From NCBI RefSeq assembly GCF_900109195.1, contig NZ_FNZG01000001.1:1178001-1242000 (forward strand): 64,000 nt of DNA, written 5' to 3'. Numbering within the stretch: the first letter of the stretch is position 1; the number at the start of each line of letters is the position of its first letter. The notes under the pieces are model-generated. The model saw nothing but the letters and a program-made list of their open reading frames with translations. It had not been told where the DNA came from and did no database searches. Shown in pieces: positions 17,085-28,465 of the stretch. The stretch comes from Pseudooceanicola nitratireducens. Its GTDB lineage: Bacteria > Pseudomonadota > Alphaproteobacteria > Rhodobacterales > Rhodobacteraceae. Made by a program: the position numbers and the translations under genes.

Positions 17085-19442
17085 ATGAAGAAAACAACGC
17101 AGAGCAGGGCTGCCAACCTGTCTTTCCGCACAATCGCAAACCGCGTTCTGATCGCAGCATTGTTGACCAGCGTCGCGCTGCCGTCACTGCCCGATCGGGC
17201 CCACGCGCAAAGCTACAGCTTCGGATCGGTACAGGTGCAGGGCAACGCCCGAATCGAAACCGGCACGATTCTGTCCTATGCGGGAATCGCCCGGGGCCAG
17301 ACCCTGTCCGCCGCCGAACTGAACGACGCCTACCAGCGCCTTGTCGCCTCCGGTCTGTTCGAGACCGTCGAGATCACGCCCCGCGGCGGCACCCTGGTCA
17401 TCAACGTCACCGAATATCCCACGGTCAACCGCGTCCGTTTCGAAGGCAACCGTCGCCTGAAGGACGATGCGCTGGAATCCATCGTGCAGTCCAAGCCGCG
17501 CCTGGTCTTCTCGCCCTCCAAGGCTGAAGCGGATGCCGCCAAGATCGCCGAAGCCTACGCCCAGCAGGGCCGCCTGGCCGCCCGCGTCACGCCCAAGATC
17601 ATCCGCCGGTCGGACAACCGCGTCGACCTGGTCTATGAAATCATCGAGGGCAAGAATTCCGAAGTGAACCGCATCGGGTTCGTCGGCAACACCGTCTATT
17701 CCGACCGCCGTCTGCGCCGCGTGCTGCAGACCAAGCAGGCCGGGCTGCTGCGCCAGCTGATCCAGCGCGACACCTTCGTGGAGGATCGCCTGCAGTTCGA
17801 CCAGCAGGTTCTGCGTGATTTCTACCTGTCGCGTGGCTACATCGATTTCCGCACCACCGCCGTGGACGCCGAACTGGCGCGTGAACGGGACGCCTATTTC
17901 GTCACCTTCAACGTCCAGGAAGGTCAGCAATTCCGCTTTGGCGAGGTCACGGTGGTCAGCGACTATCCCGCCGCCGACGCCGAGCTGTATGAAACCGTGC
18001 TGAAACTGCGCCCCGGCGTGGTCTATTCGCCCAGCCATGTCGAAAACGCCATCGCGCGGATGGAGACCTTGGCCGTGCGCGAAGGTCTGGACTTCCTGCG
18101 GGTCGAGCCGCGGATCACCCGCAACGACCGCGACCTGACGCTGGACGTGGAATTCGTGCTGACCCGTGGCCCGCGCATCTTCGTCGAACGCATCGACGTC
18201 GAAGGCAACACCACCACGCTGGACCAGGTCATCCGCCGCCAGTTCAAGATCGTTGAAGGCGACCCCTTCAACCCGCGCCAGATCCGCGAAGCGGCCGAGC
18301 GCATCCGCGCGCTGAACTTCTTTGAAAACGCCGAGGTCAACGCACGCGAAGGGTCGTCCCCCGACCGTGTCGTTGTCGACGTCGATGTGGCCGAGAAGCC
18401 GACCGGGTCGCTGTCTTTCGGCGGCACCTATTCGACCAACTCGGGCTTTGGTCTGGCGATCTCCTTCACGGAAACCAACTTCCTGGGCCGCGGCCAGTCG
18501 CTGAACCTGACGCTGTCGGGCGCGGAATCGAACCAGAACTATTCGCTGTCCTTCATTGAACCCGCCTTCCTGGGCCGTGACGTGGCCTTCAACTTTGACG
18601 CCGGCTATGTCGAAACCTCGACCTACAACGCGGAATACGACACCTCGGCCACGAACTTTGGCATGGGGCTGACCTTCCCGGTCGGCGAACGCGCCCGCCT
18701 GGGCCTGCGCTTCGGGCTTGAGGCTTCGGCGATGCGCGATCCGACCGGTGGCGGTTCCCCCGCCGTGGGCAGCATCATCAACAGCGAAATCGCCCAGGCC
18801 AACGTCTATGCCGGTGTGGTCGGCTACAACTACACCTTCGATACCCGCGATGCGGGCTTTGACCCGACCAAAGGCGTTCTGCTTGAATTCGCTCAGGATT
18901 TCGCGGTTGGCGGAGACGTTCAATTCGTTCGGACCCGCGCCCGCGCGGTGGCCGAGACCCGCATCCTGAACGAGGAAGTGACCCTGCGCGCCATCGTGAA
19001 GGGCGGCATGCTGAACTATTCCAAGGGCTCGTCCCGGACCATCGACCGTCTGGCGCTGCTGGGCGACGACCTGCGCGGCTTCGAAGCCGGCGGTGTCGGT
19101 CCGCGCCACATCGACGGCACCGCGAACAACACGCTTTACGGCAACATGTACATGGTTGGCAGCCTCGAGGCCGAATTCCCCCTGGGTCTGCCCGAGGAAT
19201 ACGGCGTGTCGGGTGGTGCCTTCTATGACATCTCGAACATCTGGGATGTGGGCGCATCGGCCAATTCGGTCGGCACCGGTACGTTGCTGTACAACAACGG
19301 CTCGGCCCGCCATGTGGTCGGCCTCTCGGTCTTCTGGGATACGCCGATCGGCCCGCTGCGCTTCAACTTCGCCAAGGCGCTGAAGAAAGAACAGAACGAC
19401 CGTGAACAGTTCTTCAACGTATCGATCCGGTCGGAATTCTGA
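17085..19442 (+). CDS. bamA: Outer membrane protein assembly factor BamA
   Basis: BamA inserts beta-barrel proteins into the outer membrane. The 785-residue product has a signal peptide (about 1-45, ending AHAQ), five POTRA repeats (about 46-440; for example FGSVQVQGNARIETGTI and FVERIDVEGNTTTLDQVI), and a C-terminal beta-barrel. The barrel contains SFTETNFLGRGQSLNL and ends in a Phe-terminal strand (ISIRSEF), the usual C-terminal signal. The ATG at 17085 follows GGGTGGGA and begins the signal peptide; longer readings run through the promoter and terminator. It is followed by an OmpH/Skp-like chaperone gene. Confidence 0.96.
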   Translation: MKKTTQSRAANLSFRTIANRVLIAALLTSVALPSLPDRAHAQSYSFGSVQVQGNARIETGTILSYAGIARGQTLSAAELNDAYQRLVASGLFETVEITPRGGTLVINVTEYPTVNRVRFEGNRRLKDDALESIVQSKPRLVFSPSKAEADAAKIAEAYAQQGRLAARVTPKIIRRSDNRVDLVYEIIEGKNSEVNRIGFVGNTVYSDRRLRRVLQTKQAGLLRQLIQRDTFVEDRLQFDQQVLRDFYLSRGYIDFRTTAVDAELARERDAYFVTFNVQEGQQFRFGEVTVVSDYPAADAELYETVLKLRPGVVYSPSHVENAIARMETLAVREGLDFLRVEPRITRNDRDLTLDVEFVLTRGPRIFVERIDVEGNTTTLDQVIRRQFKIVEGDPFNPRQIREAAERIRALNFFENAEVNAREGSSPDRVVVDVDVAEKPTGSLSFGGTYSTNSGFGLAISFTETNFLGRGQSLNLTLSGAESNQNYSLSFIEPAFLGRDVAFNFDAGYVETSTYNAEYDTSATNFGMGLTFPVGERARLGLRFGLEASAMRDPTGGGSPAVGSIINSEIAQANVYAGVVGYNYTFDTRDAGFDPTKGVLLEFAQDFAVGGDVQFVRTRARAVAETRILNEEVTLRAIVKGGMLNYSKGSSRTIDRLALLGDDLRGFEAGGVGPRHIDGTANNTLYGNMYMVGSLEAEFPLGLPEEYGVSGGAFYDISNIWDVGASANSVGTGTLLYNNGSARHVVGLSVFWDTPIGPLRFNFAKALKKEQNDREQFFNVSIRSEF

Positions 19443-19446
19443 TCCG

Positions 19447-20202
19447 GTGCACAGGGCCCGCCGCGTGCGGGCCGCAGGGCCGCGCCTGAGGGGGGCGGCC
19501 TTCGTGCTTGCGGGGGTTCTGCTGGGCCTTCCGTCCGGCCCCGTGCTGGCGCAGACCGCCCCTCAGGATCCGGCCGCAACCTCCCAGCCTCGGCTGCGCC
19601 CGACGGCAAGCCCCATCCTTGTTCTCGACAGTGAACGCCTGTTGTCCGACAGCGCGACCGGCCAGGCGATCGACGCCCAGCTGGCCGACCGCAGTGCCGA
19701 ACTGGCCGCGGAAAACCGCCGGATCGAGGCCGAGCTGACCGAAGAGGAAAAGGACCTGACCACGCGGCGCGCCACGCTTAGCGCGGATGCCTTCCGCGCC
19801 GCCGCCGCTGCCTTTGACGACAAGGTCCAGACCATCCGGGAAGAGCAGGACGCCAAGCTGCGCGCCCTTCAGGATCAGGCCAATACCGCCCGGCGTGAAA
19901 TCCTGTCCGCCGCCAACCCCGTGCTGGTGTCCATCATGCAAGAGGCCGGCGCCGTCGTGGTGGTGGAAAAGGCCAGCCTTCTGGCGTCTCTCCAGGCGAT
20001 TGACGTGACCGCGTTGGCCATCGCCCGCCTGGATCGTGCCATGGCCGGGGATACCTCCGTTGAGGGCGGGTTCGACCTTGGCACGCCCGATCCCTCGGCC
20101 CAGCCTTCCGAAACGCCCGCCCAGACGTCCATCCAGACGCCTGTAGCGCCCTCTGCGGCCCCGAATAGCACCGCCGGCCAGCCCTCGGTCAGCGGCAACT
20201 AG
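19447..20202 (+). CDS. OmpH/Skp-family periplasmic chaperone
   Basis: The 251-residue protein has a signal peptide (hydrophobic AAFVLAGVLLGLPSG, ending PVLAQ). An OmpH domain follows, from PILVLDSERLLSDSATGQAI through a long charged coiled coil (LAAENRRIEAELTEEEKDL). It closes with VVVVEKASLLASLQAIDVT, a typical Skp end. The C-terminal tail is rich in Pro, Ser and Thr. Skp holds unfolded outer-membrane proteins for BamA. The start is uncertain: a GTG at 19447, four bases past the bamA stop, is chosen; a GTG at 19465 is possible and no ATG sits near. Confidence 0.85.
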   Translation: MHRARRVRAAGPRLRGAAFVLAGVLLGLPSGPVLAQTAPQDPAATSQPRLRPTASPILVLDSERLLSDSATGQAIDAQLADRSAELAAENRRIEAELTEEEKDLTTRRATLSADAFRAAAAAFDDKVQTIREEQDAKLRALQDQANTARREILSAANPVLVSIMQEAGAVVVVEKASLLASLQAIDVTALAIARLDRAMAGDTSVEGGFDLGTPDPSAQPSETPAQTSIQTPVAPSAAPNSTAGQPSVSGN

Positions 20203-20328
20203 ACGCGCCCGGATTGCCCTTTGCACGGGTCACCCGATGGTGCGGCGGATGCGCCCCTCTCTTGCCGCCTGCCGCCCGGCTTGCTACGCAACACCAAACG
20301 AAAAGAACCGGACCCGATAGGAGATCCC

Positions 20329-20793
20329 ATGAGCGACAGCCTGAAATCCGCCGACATTGGCCTGATCCAGCGGATCATTCCGCATCGCTATCCCTTCCTG
20401 CTGGTCGACCGGGTCGAAGACATCGACGGCTATCAGACTGCTGTGGGCATCAAGAATGTCACCATGAACGAGCCGCACTTCCAGGGCCATTTCCCCGGCA
20501 AGCCGATCATGCCCGGCGTGACCATCGTGGAAGCCATGGCCCAGACCGCCGCCGTCATGGTGGGCGTCGCCATGGACATGGCCGACAAGGACCTGCTGGT
20601 CTATTTCATGGCCATCGACGGCTGCAAGTTCCGCCGCATGGTGGTGCCGGGCGACGTGCTGAAGATGAACCTGGAAACCGTGCGCGGCAAACCCGGCGGC
20701 AAGGTCTGGAAGTTCAAGGGCGTGGCCACGGTCGACGGTGAAATGGCCTGCGAGGCCGAGTTCACCGCCATGATGGACCTGCCGAAGGAGTGA
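20329..20793 (+). CDS. fabZ: 3-hydroxyacyl-ACP dehydratase FabZ
   Basis: FabZ removes water from 3-hydroxyacyl-ACP in fatty acid synthesis and supplies acyl chains for lipid A. The 154-residue hotdog enzyme has [13 protein letters not shown], then [14 protein letters not shown] with the catalytic His, and EAMAQTAA with the catalytic Glu. The ATG at 20329 has TAGGAG eight bases ahead. A frame reaching to 20221 has no ribosome site. lpxA follows at once. Confidence 0.95.
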   Translation: MSDSLKSADIGLIQRIIPHRYPFLLVDRVEDIDGYQTAVGIKNVTMNEPHFQGHFPGKPIMPGVTIVEAMAQTAAVMVGVAMDMADKDLLVYFMAIDGCKFRRMVVPGDVLKMNLETVRGKPGGKVWKFKGVATVDGEMACEAEFTAMMDLPKE

Positions 20794-20795
20794 CC

Positions 20796-21599
20796 ATGTC
20801 CATTGATCCCACAGCGCAGATCCACCCGTCTTCGATCATCGAAGAGGGGGCGGTGATCGGTGCCGAGGTCCGGATCGGCCCCTTCTGTCACATCGGTCCC
20901 AAGGTGCGCATCGCCCGCGGCGTGACCCTGCAAAGCCACGTGGTGGTGCAGGGCATCTGCGAGATCGGCGAAGACACCCTGGTGCATCCCTTTGCCGTGC
21001 TTGGCGGCATCCCGCAGGACAAGAAGTTCAAGGGCGAGGAAACCCAGCTGTTCGTCGGCGCGCGCAACCGTATCCGCGAACATGTCACCATGAACACCGG
21101 CACCGAAGGTGGTGGCGGCGTCACCCGCGTCGGCGATGACGGGCTGTTCATGGCAGGCTGCCACGTGGCCCACGACTGCCAGATCGGCAACAACGTCGTG
21201 GTGGTGAACAACGCCGCCCTGGCGGGCCATTGCATCATCGAGGATGACGTGATCATCGGCGGTCTTTCCGGCGTGCACCAGTTCGTGCGCATCGGGCGGG
21301 GCGCGATCATCGGTGCGGTGACCATGGTGACCAACGATGTGATCCCCCATGGTCTGGTTCAGGCCCCGCGCGGCGTGCTGGACGGGCTGAACCTGGTCGG
21401 GCTGAAACGGCGCGGCGTGGCGCGGGCGGACATCACCGCCCTGCGCGCCGCCTTCCAGATGCTGGCCCAGGGCGACGGCGCCTTCCAGGACCGCGCCCGC
21501 CGCCTGGGGGAAGAAACCGAAAGCGATTACGTCCGTGACATCGTCCGCTTTGTCACCGCCGAAAGCGACCGGTCCTTCCTGACGCCCGGAAAGGGCTGA
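20796..21599 (+). CDS. lpxA: UDP-N-acetylglucosamine acyltransferase LpxA
   Basis: LpxA adds a 3-hydroxyacyl chain to UDP-GlcNAc, the first step of lipid A synthesis. The 267-residue protein is a left-handed beta-helix of hexapeptide repeats, seen as IHPSSIIEEGAVIGAEVRIG and later VVVNNAALAGHCIIEDDVII. The conserved region around HVAHDCQIGNN carries the catalytic His. The ATG at 20796 is preceded by AAGGAG inside the end of fabZ, and is preferred over the GTG at 20790. It is followed by lpxI after one base. Confidence 0.95.
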   Translation: MSIDPTAQIHPSSIIEEGAVIGAEVRIGPFCHIGPKVRIARGVTLQSHVVVQGICEIGEDTLVHPFAVLGGIPQDKKFKGEETQLFVGARNRIREHVTMNTGTEGGGGVTRVGDDGLFMAGCHVAHDCQIGNNVVVVNNAALAGHCIIEDDVIIGGLSGVHQFVRIGRGAIIGAVTMVTNDVIPHGLVQAPRGVLDGLNLVGLKRRGVARADITALRAAFQMLAQGDGAFQDRARRLGEETESDYVRDIVRFVTAESDRSFLTPGKG

Positions 21600-21600
21600 C

Positions 21601-22407
21601 ATGTCCCGGATCGGTATCATCGCCGGGACAGGCGGCCTGCCGCTAGCCCTGGCCCAGGCCCTGCCGGACGCCCATGTGGTGGCCTTTGAGGGTGCCTCGG
21701 TCGCCGTGCCCGAGGATCGGCTGGACCGCCACCGGATCGAGAAGCTGGGCGGCGTCTTTGACGCGCTGCGCGCGGCCGGGGTGAGCCGGGTGGTTATGGC
21801 CGGGGCTATGTCGCGGCCCGCGCTCGATCCCTCGGCCCTCGACCCGGTGATGATGGCGCTGGCACCGCGGATCTTGATGGCGATGCAGGGCGGCGACGAC
21901 GCGCTGCTTCGGCTGGTGATTACCGTTTTCGAAGAACAGGGGTTCGCGGTTGTGGGCGCGCATGAGCTTTTGCCCGATCTGACCGCTGGCGACGGTCTTT
22001 TGGCCGGACCCGCGCCCTCGGATCGCGCCCGCGCGGACATCGCGCGGGGCAGGGACATCCTGGCCGCAATTGGCCCCATGGACGTGGGCCAGGGCTGTGT
22101 CGTGGCCGAGGGGCTCTGCCTGGGCGTCGAGACCCTGCAGGGCACCGACGCAATGCTGCGCTTCGTGGGCGAAACGCCCGGATCTTTGCGCGGCACCCGG
22201 CGCGGCGTTCTGGTGAAACGCCCCAAGCCGGGACAGGACCTGCGCGTCGACATGCCGGCGATCGGCCCCGCCACGGTGGAAGCCGCCGCCGCCGCCGGCC
22301 TTGACGGCATCGCCATCCAATCCGGTGCGGTGCTTCTGATCGACCGGGCGGAATTGCTCTCCATGGTCGAGGCCAGGGGCCTCTTCCTGCTCGCAGAGCC
22401 CGCCTGA
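21601..22407 (+). CDS. lpxI: UDP-2,3-diacylglucosamine pyrophosphatase LpxI
   Basis: LpxI cleaves UDP-2,3-diacylglucosamine to lipid X and UMP. It replaces LpxH in many alphaproteobacteria and is unrelated to it. The 268-residue protein begins IGIIAGTGGLPLALAQ, the mark of the DUF1009/LpxI family. The C-terminal part carries GVLVKRPKPGQDLRVDMPAIG and GPATVEAAAAAGLDGIAIQ. The start is one base after lpxA's stop, and its stop overlaps lpxB's ATG by one base, so the three act as a unit. Confidence 0.9.
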   Translation: MSRIGIIAGTGGLPLALAQALPDAHVVAFEGASVAVPEDRLDRHRIEKLGGVFDALRAAGVSRVVMAGAMSRPALDPSALDPVMMALAPRILMAMQGGDDALLRLVITVFEEQGFAVVGAHELLPDLTAGDGLLAGPAPSDRARADIARGRDILAAIGPMDVGQGCVVAEGLCLGVETLQGTDAMLRFVGETPGSLRGTRRGVLVKRPKPGQDLRVDMPAIGPATVEAAAAAGLDGIAIQSGAVLLIDRAELLSMVEARGLFLLAEPA

Positions 22408-23546
22408 TGCGCGTCTTCCTGATCGCGGGCGAACCCTCGGGCGATGCCCTTGGGCAGGCGCTGATGGCGGGGCTTAAGGCTCTGGTGCCGGATGTGCAGT
22501 TCTCGGGCGTGGGCGGCCCGCTGATGTGCGCGGAAGGCATGACAAGCCGCTTCCCGATGGATGAGCTGTCGGTCATGGGCCTGGCCGAGATCCTGCCGAA
22601 ATACCGCCACCTCAAGCGCCGCATCCATGAGACCGCCCAGGCGGTGCTGGATGAAAAGCCTGATGTTCTGATCACCATCGACAGCCCCGATTTCTGCCTG
22701 CGCGTGGCCCGGCTGGTCAAGGCGGAGTCCTCTATTCGCACGGTGCACTACGTGGCCCCGACGATCTGGGCCTGGCGGCCCGGCCGCGCGAAGAAGATGG
22801 TCGGCGTGATCGACCAGGTCCTTGCACTCTTCCCGTTTGAGCCGCCGCTGATGCAGGCCGCGGGCGTGACTTGCGATTTTGTCGGACACCCGATCGCGAC
22901 CCAGCCCCGCGCCACCTCTGACGACTGCGCGGCCTTCCGCGCCGCACATGACCTGACAGACACGCCCTTCGTCCTCCTCCTGCCCGGATCCCGGCGCGGA
23001 GAGGTCAGCCGCATGGCTCCGGTCTTTGGCGAAACCGTCGCCGCCCTGGCCCGCGCACGACCCGACCTGCGCTTTGTCCTGCCCGCCGCCGGACCCGTGG
23101 ACCAGATGGTGCGCGAGCAGACCGCGACCTGGTCCCAGAAGCCCCTCATCCTCGATCCCGCAACGACCACCCCCGCGATGAAGCGCGCAGCATTTGCCGC
23201 TGCGGACCTTGCCATCGCGGCCTCCGGCACGGTCTCGCTTGAACTTGCCGCCGCGCGCACGCCCATGGTCATTGCCTACCGGATGAACCCGCTGACCTTC
23301 GCCATCATCCGGCGCATGGCGATCACCGATACGGTGACGTTGGTGAACCACGTCACCGACAGCCGTGTCGTGCCGGAATTCCTGGGCCCCGAGTGCCAGG
23401 CCAGCAACATCGCCCCCGCCGCCCTGTCGCTGCTGAACGCCCCCGGCGAACAGCTGGAGGCGATGAACCTGACGACGGAGCGGCTGGGAGAAGGCCAGGA
23501 AGACCCTGGGGTGCGCGCCGCCCGGGCCGTGCTTTCACGGCTCTGA
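22407..23546 (+). CDS. lpxB: Lipid-A-disaccharide synthase LpxB
   Basis: LpxB joins UDP-2,3-diacylglucosamine with lipid X to form the lipid A disaccharide. The 379-residue GT19 enzyme begins RVFLIAGEPSGDALG, has the IDSPDFCLRVARLVK region, VAPTIWAWRPGRAKKM, and the conserved LLPGSRRGEVSRM and AASGTVSLELA. It ends the run of lipid A genes. Past its stop lies the repeat at 23552 and the convergent mnmA gene. Confidence 0.95.
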   Translation: MRVFLIAGEPSGDALGQALMAGLKALVPDVQFSGVGGPLMCAEGMTSRFPMDELSVMGLAEILPKYRHLKRRIHETAQAVLDEKPDVLITIDSPDFCLRVARLVKAESSIRTVHYVAPTIWAWRPGRAKKMVGVIDQVLALFPFEPPLMQAAGVTCDFVGHPIATQPRATSDDCAAFRAAHDLTDTPFVLLLPGSRRGEVSRMAPVFGETVAALARARPDLRFVLPAAGPVDQMVREQTATWSQKPLILDPATTTPAMKRAAFAAADLAIAASGTVSLELAAARTPMVIAYRMNPLTFAIIRRMAITDTVTLVNHVTDSRVVPEFLGPECQASNIAPAALSLLNAPGEQLEAMNLTTERLGEGQEDPGVRAARAVLSRL

Positions 23547-23551
23547 CAGGA

Positions 23552-23682
23552 CGCCTCCGGCGGGAGTATTTCTGGCAAGATGATCGGGGGAGGCCGAGCC
23601 CCCCTCTTTGGTTTTTACAAATATCCTCGGGGGTAGCCATGACTGCCCCTGGCAGTCGTGGCGCAGGGGGCAGACAGCCCCC
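23552..23682. repeat. Intergenic hairpin repeat between convergent lpxB and mnmA
   Basis: The stretch begins GCCTCCGGCGGGAGTATTTC with TGGCAAGATGA next, and carries a reversed partner ACAAATATCCTCGGGGGT further on. This is the same core as 4192-4211 and 11659-11722. A hairpin GCAGGGGGC AGACA GCCCCCTGC lies at about 23664-23686. No gene is present. As it lies between convergent genes it may act in ending transcripts. Confidence 0.75.
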
Positions 23683-23706
23683 TGCCTCCCTTGGCCAGAG
23701 AGCGCG

Positions 23707-24849
23707 TCAGCCCTTGTGGATCCAGCCGCCACCCAGGATGCGCGTGCCGCCCGTTTCATAGAAGACGCAGGCCTGCCCCGGAGAGATGCCTTCCTCGGCC
23801 GTCAAAAGCTCGACCGTGGCCTCGGTGGCCGAGATCGGGCGCAGGATCGCCTCGCGCGGGGGGCGGGTGGAGCGGACCTTGACCGAGATATGGCGCTCTG
23901 CTTCGTCGAGGAAATTGCCGTCGCCCAGCCAGTTGATTTCACGCACCGGGACCTGGCGGGTGGCCAGCATCTCTTTCGGGCCGACGATCACCTGCCGCGC
24001 GTCCACGTCGAGCTTCACCACGTAGAGCGGATCGGCAAGCCCGCCGATGCCAAGCCCGCGGCGCTGGCCGATGGTGTAATGGATCACACCCTCATGTTCG
24101 CCCAGAACGCGGCCGTCCGCATGCACGATCTGACCGGGTTCGGCCGCGCCGGGGCGCAGTTTCTCGATCACGCTGGCATAATTGCCATTCGGCACGAAGC
24201 AGATGTCCTGGCTGTCGGGCTTGTCCGCCACCGCCAGCCCGTATTTCGCCGCCAGTTCGCGCGTGGCGTCCTTCGAGGGCAGATGCCCGAGCGGGAAGCG
24301 CAGGAAGGACAGCTGTTCGGGCGTGGTGGAGAAGAGAAAATAGCTCTGATCGCGATTCGCATCTGCCGCGCAGTGCAGTTCCGGGCCATGATCGCCCATC
24401 TTGCGTTGAATGTAATGGCCCGTTGCCATGCAATCGGCGTCCAGGTCCTTGGCGGTTTCCAGCAGGTCCTTGAACTTCACCCTCTCGTTGCAGCGGATGC
24501 AGGGCACCGGGGTCGCGCCGGCCAGGTAGCTGTCGGCGAATTCGTCGATCACGGCGTCCTTGAAGATGTTCTCATAGTCCAGGACGTAATGCGGAAAGCC
24601 CATTTCCTCGGCCACCCGGCGGGCGTCATGGATGTCGATCCCGGCACAGCAAGCGCCCTTTTTTGCAAGGGCCGCACCGTGATCATACAGCTGCAGGGTC
24701 ACGCCGACCACGTCATAGCCTTCTTCGGCCAGCTGCGCCGCGACCACGGAACTGTCGACGCCGCCCGACATGGCGACGACCACGCGGGTTTCCGACGGCG
24801 GTTTTGCAAATCCAAGGGAGTTCAGCCCCGAAGTCCGATCAAGTGCCAT
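23707..24849 (-). CDS. mnmA: tRNA-specific 2-thiouridylase MnmA
   Basis: MnmA installs sulfur at C2 of wobble uridine 34 in tRNAs for Lys, Glu and Gln. The 380-residue protein has the ATP-binding PP-loop [12 protein letters not shown] near residue 25, the catalytic cysteine in [11 protein letters not shown], and the second conserved cysteine in [10 protein letters not shown]. The ATG at 24849 starts the conserved part; a reading from 24927 overlaps the divergent sciP promoter. It is convergent with lpxB and divergent from sciP. Confidence 0.95.
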   Translation of the reverse strand: MALDRTSGLNSLGFAKPPSETRVVVAMSGGVDSSVVAAQLAEEGYDVVGVTLQLYDHGAALAKKGACCAGIDIHDARRVAEEMGFPHYVLDYENIFKDAVIDEFADSYLAGATPVPCIRCNERVKFKDLLETAKDLDADCMATGHYIQRKMGDHGPELHCAADANRDQSYFLFSTTPEQLSFLRFPLGHLPSKDATRELAAKYGLAVADKPDSQDICFVPNGNYASVIEKLRPGAAEPGQIVHADGRVLGEHEGVIHYTIGQRRGLGIGGLADPLYVVKLDVDARQVIVGPKEMLATRQVPVREINWLGDGNFLDEAERHISVKVRSTRPPREAILRPISATEATVELLTAEEGISPGQACVFYETGGTRILGGGWIHKG

Positions 24850-24983
24850 GGCTCTGGCTCCGACGTATGTGAACGAAAGATTGCGACATAATCGAAAATG
24901 CGAACGAATAACAGCCCGCGATTTCATCCCCCGTTAAGCTCGAGAGGCAAGGATGCCTCGGGACGGAAAGGGGTTCGGTTGCG

Positions 24984-25256
24984 ATGTACCTTAAGAAAAT
25001 CTCGGGGCCAAGGGCGATCACCCTGCCGGACGGCTCGATCATGACACAGGCGGATTTGCCCCCGAAAGAGACGCGCAGATGGGTCGCCTCGCGCAAGGCG
25101 GCGGTGGTGAAGGGCGTCATGCACGGGCTGATCACCCAGGATCAGGCGCTGGAACGTTACGCGCTTTCGGCGGATGAGTTTCGTGAATGGGTCTGGGCCG
25201 TGACAAAACACGGCGAAGAAGCGCTGAAAGCAACGGCGGTTCAGAAATTCCGATAG
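24984..25256 (+). CDS. sciP: CtrA inhibitor SciP (DUF1153 family)
   Basis: This 90-residue DNA-binding protein is known in Caulobacter to bind CtrA at promoters and block its recruitment of RNA polymerase in G1. It begins MYLKKISGPRAITLPDGS and has RRWVASRKAAVVKGV, the DUF1153 core, with a helix-turn-helix around ITQDQALERYALSADEFREW. The start ATG has GGAAAGGGG ahead. Lying 115 bases upstream of ctrA on the same strand, it puts the regulator and its inhibitor side by side. Role here is inferred from the family. Confidence 0.9.
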   Translation: MYLKKISGPRAITLPDGSIMTQADLPPKETRRWVASRKAAVVKGVMHGLITQDQALERYALSADEFREWVWAVTKHGEEALKATAVQKFR

Positions 25257-25306
25257 GAAGTCTTGAAAATGACAACTTTGAGTTGTTGTAAATATTGTTC
25301 CGATCG

Positions 25307-25322
25307 GTAATTCTACGTTAAC
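25307..25322 (+). promoter_or_regulatory. Candidate CtrA-binding site upstream of ctrA
   Basis: GTAA at 25307-25310, seven bases (TTCTACG), then TTAAC at 25318-25322 fits the CtrA box TTAA-N7-TTAAC with one mismatch in the first half. It lies 50 bases before the ctrA ATG. A weaker TTAA-N7-TCAA is at 25337-25351. Autoregulation is the likely meaning. Confidence 0.5.
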
Positions 25323-25371
25323 CATTTGTGGGCAAGTTAATTGGTAATCAAACCTGATGGAGAGATCGGTT

Positions 25372-26088
25372 ATGCGTGTGCTGCTCGTCGAAGACGATCC
25401 AACTACCTCGAAAAGCATTGAATTGATGCTTAATCATGCCAACCTGAATGTTTACACGACAGATCTTGGCGAAGAAGGAATCGATCTGGCAAAGCTTTAC
25501 GATTACGATCTGATTTTGCTAGATCTGGGCCTTCCTGACATGAACGGACACGAAGTCCTGCGCCAGCTGCGCCTTTCCCGGATCGATACGCCGATCCTGA
25601 TCCTGTCGGGGGCCGATGACACGGACAACAAGATCAAGGGCTTTGGTTTCGGGGCTGACGATTACATGACGAAACCCTTCCACCGGGAAGAGTTGATTGC
25701 GCGGATCCATGCAATCATCCGGCGGTCCAAGGGGCATTCCCAATCCATTATCAAGACGGGCAAGGTTTCTGTTAACCTTGATGCCAAGACGGTGGAGGTC
25801 GATGGAAAATCGGTTCACCTGACCGGCAAGGAATACCAGATGCTGGAATTGCTGAGCCTGCGGAAGGGCACGACCCTGACCAAGGAAATGTTCCTTAATC
25901 ATCTCTATGGCGGGATGGATGAACCGGAATTGAAAATCATTGATGTTTTTATCTGCAAGCTGCGGAAAAAACTGTCGAATGCCACGGGCGGGGACAATCA
26001 TATCGAAACTGTATGGGGCCGTGGTTACGTCCTGCGCGATCCGCAGCCGGAGGAAATGGATGACCAGCGTCTGGCCGTCGGGGCCTGA
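25372..26088 (+). CDS. ctrA: Response regulator CtrA
   Basis: CtrA is the master cell-cycle response regulator of Alphaproteobacteria; in Rhodobacterales it mainly drives motility, chemotaxis and gene-transfer-agent genes. The 238-residue protein has a receiver domain with acidic pocket VEDD (7-10) and phospho-acceptor Asp51 in [10 protein letters not shown]. The OmpR-type winged helix runs from about residue 120 ([18 protein letters not shown], then [11 protein letters not shown]). The ATG at 25372 is used, behind GGAGAG, rather than the one at 25357. The sciP gene is directly upstream. Confidence 0.95.
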   Translation: MRVLLVEDDPTTSKSIELMLNHANLNVYTTDLGEEGIDLAKLYDYDLILLDLGLPDMNGHEVLRQLRLSRIDTPILILSGADDTDNKIKGFGFGADDYMTKPFHREELIARIHAIIRRSKGHSQSIIKTGKVSVNLDAKTVEVDGKSVHLTGKEYQMLELLSLRKGTTLTKEMFLNHLYGGMDEPELKIIDVFICKLRKKLSNATGGDNHIETVWGRGYVLRDPQPEEMDDQRLAVGA

Positions 26089-26110
26089 ACGCCCTGCGCA
26101 GATCAACTGA

Positions 26111-28464
<2,354 letters not shown>

Positions 28465-28465
<1 letters not shown>

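Noticed and set aside
17184-19313. Open frame of 709 codons on the minus strand
   Set aside because: It is antisense to bamA over its whole length and shows no domain.
20601-23351. Open frame of 916 codons on the minus strand
   Set aside because: It is antisense to fabZ, lpxA, lpxI and lpxB and looks like a shadow of G+C-biased codons.
23608-24891. Open frame of 427 codons on the plus strand
   Set aside because: It is antisense to mnmA and begins in the intergenic repeat.
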